A DNA stretch of 64,000 nucleotides from JBBDXA01 sp040902585 (GTDB taxonomy: Bacteria > Planctomycetota > Phycisphaerae > Phycisphaerales > Phycisphaeraceae). The notes under the pieces were generated by a model. That model was not told the DNA's origin and did no database searches. It saw only the letters and a program-made list of their open reading frames with translations. Below are positions 58,395-64,000 of this stretch, piece after piece; positions within the stretch are counted from its first letter, which is position 1; each line of letters begins with the position of its first letter. The translations under genes were made by a program, and so were the position numbers. The stretch is from assembly GCA_040902585.1 (NCBI GenBank), contig JBBDXA010000228.1:1-64000 (forward strand), in the 5' to 3' direction.

Positions 58395-58396
58395 CC

Positions 58397-59650
58397 ATGA
58401 ATGAAGCCGTTGTCCAGGTTGATCACGTTTGGAAGAAGTTTCGCAAAGGCGAGATTCACGACTCGCTGCGCGAGCTGATTCCCGCGCTGTGCAAGCGCCT
58501 CGTCGGCAAAGGCCCGAAGCGCGGCGACCTGAACAACAAAGAGTTCTGGGCTCTCAAGGATGTGAACTTCGAAGTCCAGCGCGGCCAGTCGCTGGGCATC
58601 ATCGGGCCCAACGGCGCGGGCAAGAGCACCATGCTCAAAGTCCTCTCGCGCATCTTGAAACCCAACCGCGGCAATTACCACGTCAACGGCCGCATCTCCG
58701 CGCTCATCGAGGTCGGCGCGGGCTTTCATCCGGACCTGAGCGGACGCGAAAACATCTACCTCAACGGCACCATCCTCGGCATGAAGAAGGCTGAGATCAA
58801 GGCCCGCGAGGAAGCCATCATCGAATTCAGCGGCATCGGCGACTTCATCGAAACGCCGGTGAAGCGTTACAGCTCCGGCATGATGGCGCGCCTGGGCTTT
58901 TCCGTGGCCGCGCACCTGGAGCCCGATGTCCTGCTGGTGGATGAAGTGCTCAGCGTCGGCGATGCCCGCTTCCGCACCAAGTGCCTCACGCACATGCGCA
59001 ACCTCGTCAAGAGCAACACCACCGTCATCTTCATCAGCCACATCCTCGAACAGGTCCGCAGCCTCTGCCCCAACACGCTCGTCCTGCACAAGGGCGAAGT
59101 GGTCTATCACGGCCAGACCGAAGGCGCGATCAAGAAGTACCTGAACGTGCTCGACGGCACGGCAGCCGCGGACGCCTCCGGAGGCGACGCGGAGATCGCC
59201 AACATTCAGCTCACCGACAGGCACGGCAAGGAAGTGCTGGACTGGCAGATGAATCAGCCTGGCGTGCTGGAATTTGATCTGATCCTTCGCCGGGCGTTTG
59301 ACGTTCCTTCGGTGATCGTCAATCTCAACACCCTCAGCGGCATCTACCTTGGCACCTTCAACACGCTGTTCGACGGGCAGGAAATTCCCAATGAGCCCGG
59401 CCGGTATCACATGAAAATGGTCTTCGACCCGATGCCTCTGAACGATGGCGACTTCGCGCTGGAATTCAAGGTCCACGAACACGAAGACCAGCGAGCCTGC
59501 ATCTGGGGCACGCCTGAACCAAGAAGGTTCAGCGTGCGCGGCGGGAAGTACTTCGGCATGATCATCGACTGCAAAGGCCAGTGGACTATCGACTCGTCCG
59601 ACGATTCGCCGATCAACGAACAGGCTCCCGTCATCGCCAGCCATAATTGA
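58397..59650 (+). CDS. ABC transporter ATPase with C-terminal glycan-binding domain (Wzt-like)
   Basis: 417 residues. The ATPase part has Walker A GPNGAGKST, signature YSSGMMARLGFSVAAHL and Walker B DVLLVDEVLSVGD, and the teichoic-acid/O-antigen type insert GRISALIEVGAGFHPDLSGRENIYLNG. After about residue 255 a beta-sandwich domain (IANIQLTDRHGKEVL, FDLILRRAFDVPSVIVNLNT, GRYHMKMVFDPMPLNDGDFALEF) corresponds to the Wzt C-terminal domain that recognises the terminal modification of the polymer. The gene start has no ribosome site, only heptamer repeats. Confidence 0.93.
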   Translation: MNEAVVQVDHVWKKFRKGEIHDSLRELIPALCKRLVGKGPKRGDLNNKEFWALKDVNFEVQRGQSLGIIGPNGAGKSTMLKVLSRILKPNRGNYHVNGRISALIEVGAGFHPDLSGRENIYLNGTILGMKKAEIKAREEAIIEFSGIGDFIETPVKRYSSGMMARLGFSVAAHLEPDVLLVDEVLSVGDARFRTKCLTHMRNLVKSNTTVIFISHILEQVRSLCPNTLVLHKGEVVYHGQTEGAIKKYLNVLDGTAAADASGGDAEIANIQLTDRHGKEVLDWQMNQPGVLEFDLILRRAFDVPSVIVNLNTLSGIYLGTFNTLFDGQEIPNEPGRYHMKMVFDPMPLNDGDFALEFKVHEHEDQRACIWGTPEPRRFSVRGGKYFGMIIDCKGQWTIDSSDDSPINEQAPVIASHN

Positions 59651-59687
59651 GTGACTCGATCAACTGAATCCTCGGGAGTTTCCTTCA

Positions 59688-60401
59688 ATGCCCAGCGGTC
59701 CGATCAGCCCGATGCCCTACGTCCTCTTCGCGGCCTTCCAGTACAGGCCCGCGTCGCTGCTGGAGCTGGGCATCGGCTTCGGCAAGTGGGGCCACGTCTT
59801 CCGCGAGTATCTGGAAATCACTCAGTCGTTCGATGACTACGAGCGATACAAGAAGGAGAACTGGACGATCCGCATCGACGGTATCGAAGGTTTCGAGCCC
59901 TACATCACCGATGCCCACCGTTACATCTACACCAACATCTACATTGGCGACTTCTGCAAGCTCATCAAAACCGCGGACACCTACGACGTCATCTTCATGG
60001 GCGATGTGCTCGAACACGTGCCCAAGGAGAAGGCCTACGAACTGCTCGACGATTGTCTCGCCAAGAGCAACAAGGCGGTGATCCTGACCACGCCGATGGG
60101 CTTCTGCGAGCAGGGGGACGCCTGCGGCAACGAATTCGAGCGCCATCAGAGCGGCTGGGTGCCGAAGGATTTTGACCGCTTCGAGCACAAGGTCGTGAAG
60201 CTGCTCGAAGGGAATTACCTGCTGGTGATTCTGACGAAGCCGGGCGTGGAGGTGCCGATCCTCAACTGGCATTACCATCAGCAGCCGATGCCGCCCTTCC
60301 GCCGCTTTGTTCGCAAGTGGATGTCGCGATTGCTCGGCTGGAAGCTGTTCACCAAGCTCGACAACTGGAACAAGTCACGCATCCGCAATCCTTCCACATG
60401 A
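59688..60401 (+). CDS. Class I SAM-dependent methyltransferase
   Basis: 237 residues. SAM-binding motif I is LLELGIGFGKWGHVF, motif II-like IRIDGIEGFEP, then YDVIFMGDVLEHVPKEKAYELLDDCL and a motif-III-like strand KAVILTTPMGFC. The basic C-terminus (FRRFVRKWMSRLLGWKLFTKLDNWNKSRIR) may touch the membrane. Located directly after wzt, it could provide the terminal methyl group that Wzt-CTD-type exporters use for chain-length control, but this is inference. It overlaps the next gene as ATGA. Confidence 0.85.
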   Translation: MPSGPISPMPYVLFAAFQYRPASLLELGIGFGKWGHVFREYLEITQSFDDYERYKKENWTIRIDGIEGFEPYITDAHRYIYTNIYIGDFCKLIKTADTYDVIFMGDVLEHVPKEKAYELLDDCLAKSNKAVILTTPMGFCEQGDACGNEFERHQSGWVPKDFDRFEHKVVKLLEGNYLLVILTKPGVEVPILNWHYHQQPMPPFRRFVRKWMSRLLGWKLFTKLDNWNKSRIRNPST

Positions 60402-61507
60402 CGCAGCGCCCTTCTCCATCCGCACAGACACCGCTGCGCGTGGCCGTCATCGGCTGCGGCGCGATCGCCGAGCAGGGCCATCTGCCCGGCGCGGCGGCGC
60501 TGCCTGATGTCGCCGTCACCGCGCTCGTTGACAAGGACACCGCGCGGGCCGCAAAGCTGGCGGCGAAGTTCAACATGGCAACGACGCTTGCGGAACCATC
60601 GAATCTCAAAGCTCACGCCGATGCCACCATCATCGCCCTGCCGCCCGCCCTGCATGCGCCCGTGACGATCGACCTGCTCAAACAGGGCCTGCACGTGCTC
60701 GTTGAAAAGCCGATGGCGCGCACGACCGGCGAGTGCGATGCCATGCTCGCCGCCGCGAAGGAAAGCGGCGCGACCCTTGCCGTCGGCCTCGTGCGGCGAT
60801 TCCGCTGGGGCTATCGCGCTATCAAGACCATGCTCGAGCACGGCATGCTCGGACGCATCGAGAGCATCGACGTAAGCGAAGGCGGCGTCTTCGACTGGCC
60901 CATCGCTTCACCCTTCTTCCTCGATCGCAGCGCGGCAGGCGGCGGCGTCCTCGCCGATGCGGGTGTTCACGTGCTCGACGCTTTGCTCTGGTGGTTCGGC
61001 GATGCGAAGCAGGTCAGCTATCGCGATGACGACATGGGCGGTGTCGAGGCGGACTGCGAACTCGATCTTACCTTTGGCGACGGTGCGAATGCGCACATCG
61101 AACTCAGCCGGACGCGCAGCATGCGCAACTCGACCCTCATTCGCGGCGAGCGCGGCAGCGTCGAGGTCGGCGCCTACGCGAACACATTCTCATTCACACT
61201 CAGCGACGGCGCAAAGGCAAACTCGCCCGGCTGGTCACTCGGCGGCGCACTCACGCGGCCTGATGCGGCGGCTGAGAACATCTTCGCCGATCAACTCGCT
61301 GACTTCGCCGCGGCCATCCGTGAAGGGCGCTCCCCTGCGGTCAGCGGTGAAGAAGGTCGGCGATCCGTCGCGCTGGTCCAGCAGTGTTACGCGCAGCGGC
61401 AGTCGCTCCAGCATCCGTGGGTGTTTGAAGGGGTTGCACAGGATGAAACAAGCGATCGCGCGGCAGGCGTGATCAGCAAACAGACGGTCGCGGGAGGTGC
61501 GGCGTGA
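60398..61507 (+). CDS. Gfo/Idh/MocA family oxidoreductase
   Basis: 369 residues from the ATG at 60398, which overlaps the preceding stop (ATGA). The NAD(P)-binding fold starts RVAVIGCGAIAEQGHLPGAAAL; the family EKP motif is VLVEKPMARTTGECDAML, and the catalytic-domain His is in GVLADAGVHVLDALLWWFG. Such enzymes oxidise or reduce sugar derivatives. Its place in the polysaccharide locus suggests nucleotide-sugar modification. Confidence 0.9.
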   Translation: MTQRPSPSAQTPLRVAVIGCGAIAEQGHLPGAAALPDVAVTALVDKDTARAAKLAAKFNMATTLAEPSNLKAHADATIIALPPALHAPVTIDLLKQGLHVLVEKPMARTTGECDAMLAAAKESGATLAVGLVRRFRWGYRAIKTMLEHGMLGRIESIDVSEGGVFDWPIASPFFLDRSAAGGGVLADAGVHVLDALLWWFGDAKQVSYRDDDMGGVEADCELDLTFGDGANAHIELSRTRSMRNSTLIRGERGSVEVGAYANTFSFTLSDGAKANSPGWSLGGALTRPDAAAENIFADQLADFAAAIREGRSPAVSGEEGRRSVALVQQCYAQRQSLQHPWVFEGVAQDETSDRAAGVISKQTVAGGAA

Positions 61508-62781
61508 ATGAACGCAACAACACGCTGAACGGCCGACCCTCCCCTGACCCCTCCCTGGGAGGGAAGGGAATCGGGACCGTCCTTGTCACCGGCGGCACCG
61601 GCTTCATCGGCGGTCGCCTCGTCGAAAAGCTCATCCTTGAGCACGGCGCGACCGTGCGCGCCGTTGTGCGTGACTTTCGCCGCGCGATTCGCCTTCGACG
61701 CTTCAACGTCGAACTCGTGCAAGCCGACCTGACGGATGTCGATGCCTTGAAGAAGGCCGCAGAAAGTTGTGACTACATCTTTCACTGTGCCTTTGGCGGC
61801 ACCGGCTCGCTCGAAGAGCAACGCCATGCGACCGTCGAAGGCACACGGGCGGTGATCGAAGCGGCGAGACATGCACAAGTGAAACGCCTCGTACACCTGA
61901 GCACACTGAGCGTGTATGGCTCACTCAATTGCGAAACGCTCGATGAAACCGCCCCTCGCCGCGCGACGGGCGACGCCTACGGCGACACCAAACTCGAAGC
62001 CGAGGAACTCGTTCTCCAGGCCCATCGCGAGCACAAGCTGCCCACGACGATCCTTCAACCCACCGTGGTCTACGGCCCGTTCGGCGGCTGGTGGACCGCC
62101 GGTCAGATCGCGCGTCTCAAGGCCGGTCGCTTCGCCTTGCCTGAAACCGAAGGCGTGTGCAATCCTGTTTACGTCGATGACGTGGTCAGCGCGATGCTCC
62201 TTTCCGCGACACAGGATGAAGCCGTCGGCCAGACGTTTCTCGTCTCCGGCCCCGAGACTGTTTCGTGGCGCGAGTATTACGGCGCGATCGAACGCATGGT
62301 GGGAAAACAGTCAATCGTCACGCTGCCGGTAGAAGAGATTCGCCAAAGGCAGAAGGTGCCTCGCAAGCCGCGCACAATTTTCGGATGGCTGTTCCAGGTG
62401 CTGCGCGACCGGCCTGATGTGCGCCAGCGCCTGGTGAACTCGCCGATACTTGGTTTGCCCTATCGCATCGCGTCGAAGCTGACGCCGCGCAAGTTGCTCA
62501 ATGGTGTGAAGCGGCTGGTGCTGGGGAAGCATTTTGCGGGAGCGCCTTCTGATGCGAAGGCGCCGAGCGGCCCGCAGGACGCAATTGCGAAAGGGGCGGC
62601 ACAGGCACCGGACACGCGCCCGATCGCCGTGCCCGACGCCGCCAGTCTGCCGCAGTTCACCTCCACCACGCGCGTCCTCATCGACAAGGCCCGCACGCAT
62701 CTCGGGTACAACCCGCAGTACGACCTGGCGCGAGGCATGTCACTCACCGAACAGTGGGCGCGCTGGGCCCGGTTGACCTGA
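61504..62781 (+). CDS. NAD-dependent epimerase/dehydratase with repeat-derived N-terminus
   Basis: 425 residues from a GTG at 61504 overlapping the previous stop (GTGA). Extended SDR: VLVTGGTGFIGGRL binds the dinucleotide, HLSTLSVYGS and YGDTKLEAEELVL give the Ser-Tyr-x3-Lys triad region (Tyr in DAYGDTK). VVYGPFGGWWTAGQI and VDDVVSAMLL are usual. Residues 11-23 (GRPSPDPSLGGKG) are translated from one arm of a REP-like element. The C-terminal 120 residues after LPVEEI are an extension not typical of SDR enzymes, with a low-complexity Ala/Pro part. It probably modifies a nucleotide sugar. Confidence 0.87.
   Translation: MNERNNTLNGRPSPDPSLGGKGIGTVLVTGGTGFIGGRLVEKLILEHGATVRAVVRDFRRAIRLRRFNVELVQADLTDVDALKKAAESCDYIFHCAFGGTGSLEEQRHATVEGTRAVIEAARHAQVKRLVHLSTLSVYGSLNCETLDETAPRRATGDAYGDTKLEAEELVLQAHREHKLPTTILQPTVVYGPFGGWWTAGQIARLKAGRFALPETEGVCNPVYVDDVVSAMLLSATQDEAVGQTFLVSGPETVSWREYYGAIERMVGKQSIVTLPVEEIRQRQKVPRKPRTIFGWLFQVLRDRPDVRQRLVNSPILGLPYRIASKLTPRKLLNGVKRLVLGKHFAGAPSDAKAPSGPQDAIAKGAAQAPDTRPIAVPDAASLPQFTSTTRVLIDKARTHLGYNPQYDLARGMSLTEQWARWARLT
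61533..61571. repeat. REP-like arm within the epimerase gene
   Basis: CGACCCTCCCCTGACCCCTC with CCTGGGAGGGAAGGGAATC matches the right arm of element B (18622-18660) with few differences. It is translated in frame ahead of the Rossmann motif. Confidence 0.88.
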
Positions 62782-62839
62782 TCGTCGGTCTTTCCTTTAC
62801 GGCGAACTTTGCCCATGCGGCAATCGAGGCAGTACGCAT

Positions 62840-62845
62840 TAAGAT
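62840..62845 (+). promoter_or_regulatory. Leaderless-type -10 box variant (TAAGAT)
   Basis: TAAGAT, six bases (AGTGCG), then the ATG of the phosphoesterase at 62852. Same spacing as the TACAAT set but weaker box. Confidence 0.4.
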
Positions 62846-62851
62846 AGTGCG

Positions 62852-63778
62852 ATGCCTATTCACCTTCCCCCGCTCCCTCCCGTTTCCCGCCGTCACTTTC
62901 TTCGCGGTTCGCTGGCCGCAGGCGTCGCGGCCATGTTGCCGCGCGAGCTTTATGCCGCGGAGAAGGCGACCGATCCTCACACCTTCGCGCTGCTCGCCGA
63001 CACACACATCGCACTCGATCCCAAGCAGGTCACGCGCAACACCAACATGGCGGACAATCTCGCCGCCGTGGGCAGGGAGATACTCGCGCTGGAGAAGCGG
63101 CCCGCAGGCGTGTTCATCAACGGCGATCTCGCCTTCAACCGAGGCGAGGTGAAGGATTACGATGTGTTCATCGATCTGATCAAACCCGTGCGCGAAGGCG
63201 GCGTGCCGATGCATTTGACGCTGGGCAATCATGACCAGCGAACGAACTTCCGCGATCATGTCCCCGGCGTCGCGCCGAGCGAGAAGGCTCCGCAGCCGGT
63301 CGAGGATAAGCAGGTGGGCATCGTCGAATCCCCGCGCGGCAACTTCTTCCTGCTCGACTCACTCAACGAAACCAACAAGACGCCCGGCAAGATCGGTGAA
63401 GCCCAGCTCAAGTGGCTCGCCAGCGCGCTGGACGATCGCAAGGACAAGCCCGCGATCATCATGGTCCACCACACGCCCGACCCCGGCCACCCCAACACCT
63501 CGCACGGCGTCACCGACACCGATGCCCTCTTCGACGTTCTCCTGCCCCGCCGCCAGGTCAAGGCTTTCATCTACGGGCACAGCCACGACTTCAAGTACAC
63601 GCAGATCGAAGACATTCACCTGATCAATCAACCGCCCGTGGCGTACCTCTTCAACCCGCGCAAACCCAACGGCTGGCTGCGCTGCACGCTGCTGGAAGGC
63701 GGCGCGGAGATCGAGCTTGTCGCGCTGGACAAGAAGCATGAGGATCATGGGCGGAAGGTGGGGCTGCGCTGGCGCTGA
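62852..63778 (+). CDS. Tat-exported metallophosphoesterase
   Basis: 308 residues. The twin-arginine signal SRRHFLRGSLAAGVAAML predicts folded export. Calcineurin-like motifs in order: ALLADTHIA (D-x-H), FINGDLAFNRG (GD), LTLGNHDQ (GNH[DE]), MVHHTPDPG and YGHSHDFKY (GHxH). It uses a dinuclear metal centre and hydrolyses phosphoesters; the substrate is unknown. It lies after the polysaccharide locus but probably has its own promoter. Confidence 0.92.
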   Translation: MPIHLPPLPPVSRRHFLRGSLAAGVAAMLPRELYAAEKATDPHTFALLADTHIALDPKQVTRNTNMADNLAAVGREILALEKRPAGVFINGDLAFNRGEVKDYDVFIDLIKPVREGGVPMHLTLGNHDQRTNFRDHVPGVAPSEKAPQPVEDKQVGIVESPRGNFFLLDSLNETNKTPGKIGEAQLKWLASALDDRKDKPAIIMVHHTPDPGHPNTSHGVTDTDALFDVLLPRRQVKAFIYGHSHDFKYTQIEDIHLINQPPVAYLFNPRKPNGWLRCTLLEGGAEIELVALDKKHEDHGRKVGLRWR

Positions 63779-63816
63779 TTGAGACGCACATCACGAAAGG
63801 GGGCAATTGTCTGTCC

Positions 63817-63822
63817 TACAAT
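63817..63822 (+). promoter_or_regulatory. -10 box of the ThiF/MoeB-family gene
   Basis: TACAAT, 54 bases before the ATG at 63876. This one serves a leadered transcript, because AGGAG is present 10 bases ahead of the start codon. Confidence 0.4.
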
Positions 63823-63875
63823 AGTCGCTCGTTATGTGAACCCATTGAGCCACGTTGCTTCAGGAGTCGCCCGCT

Positions 63876-64000
63876 ATGCCCGCCCCCGCCGCTTCCGCCC
63901 CACTCGAAGTGCCGCTTTCCAAAGATGAAATCCAGCGCTACTCGCGTCACCTGATTCTGCCCGAGGTCGCGCTCGAAGGCCAGAAGAAGCTCAAGGCGGC
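63876..64000 (+). CDS. ThiF/MoeB-family adenylyltransferase (5' part only)
   Basis: The first 41 codons before the window ends. After a Pro/Ala-rich start the sequence reads SKDEIQRYSRHLILPEV, then EGQKKLK, the usual opening of MoeB/ThiF/HesA E1-like enzymes that adenylate the C-terminus of a sulfur-carrier protein. AGGAG precedes the ATG. The rest, including any rhodanese domain, lies outside the window. Confidence 0.85.
   Translation, partial: MPAPAASAPLEVPLSKDEIQRYSRHLILPEVALEGQKKLKA

Noticed and set aside
57293..59644. A 783-codon open frame on the minus strand opposite wzm and wzt
   Set aside because: It is the antisense shadow of two well-supported ABC transporter genes in GC-rich DNA; its product is low-complexity, His/Asp/Arg-rich and begins in heptamer repeats.

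Overview
The window looks like a draft-genome contig from a GC-rich planctomycete, most plausibly of the class Phycisphaerae. Pointers are a secreted sulfatase, a PVC-type cytochrome c/beta-propeller protein, a HEAT protein with a membrane-anchored CxxC-GYD zinc ribbon, an oversized GspK, and single small genes of the four-helix-bundle (S23/IVP) and GxxExxY families. The taxonomic call is inference. A run of 10 N at 46232-46241 marks a scaffold gap. I found no rRNA, tRNA, CRISPR array, transposase or prophage.

Layout. 1-7.1 kb: sulfatase, HEAT protein, SMI1/KNR4 protein, 6-phosphogluconate dehydrogenase, SGNH hydrolase. 7.1-12 kb: four-helix-bundle gene, 2-hydroxyacid dehydrogenase, and a LolCDE/MacB-like ABC exporter interrupted by a GxxExxY gene. 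12-25.5 kb: housekeeping genes (lysS, rplS, SAM hydrolase, rpoN, recR, BFD-like ferredoxin, esterase, mgtE, holA, lipoprotein, membrane protein, surE). 25.5-39.7 kb: one long minus-strand type II secretion/type IV pilus operon, in transcription order second PilB, PilT, GspE, GspF, GspG, GspH, GspI, GspJ and a 1150-residue GspK, closed by a strong hairpin terminator. 39.9-49.9 kb: DsbD, an isolated fliM, a small membrane protein, a lipoprotein, PyrK, and the PVC cytochrome behind a cluster of palindromic operator-like sites. 50-56.2 kb: Maf-type glycosyltransferase with a cysteine-less radical-SAM-like partner, nadA, small membrane proteins. 56.2-62.8 kb: surface polysaccharide locus (deacetylase, Wzm, Wzt, methyltransferase, oxidoreductase, epimerase). 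The end holds a Tat-exported phosphoesterase and the start of a ThiF/MoeB gene.

The striking feature is repeat DNA. About a dozen intergenic spaces carry arrays of degenerate tandem repeats in strict 7-base phase (families CCCTTGG, GGATTGC, AGCTGAT, CCTGACC, CAGGGTT, GACTCAG, GCTCAAA and others), often as a rising arm, a spacer and an inverted falling arm. Arrays abut start and stop codons, and some lie inside genes: 15 heptamers (105 bases, exactly 35 codons) in lysS, four heptamers in recR and four octamers in nadA. Two further families are present: three copies of a roughly 130-bp element with GGGAGGGG/CCCCTCCC arms (one arm also forms the 5' end of the epimerase gene), and long inverted-repeat elements whose hairpin tips carry AGTCYGCG. 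The GxxExxY gene is bracketed by inverted nonamer arrays and splits an ABC transporter operon, so it looks like a one-gene cassette.

A second genome-level signal is a TACAAT box exactly six bases upstream of the ATG of five genes (SGNH hydrolase, recR, BFD protein, holA, surE), with a variant before a sixth, which suggests leaderless transcription.
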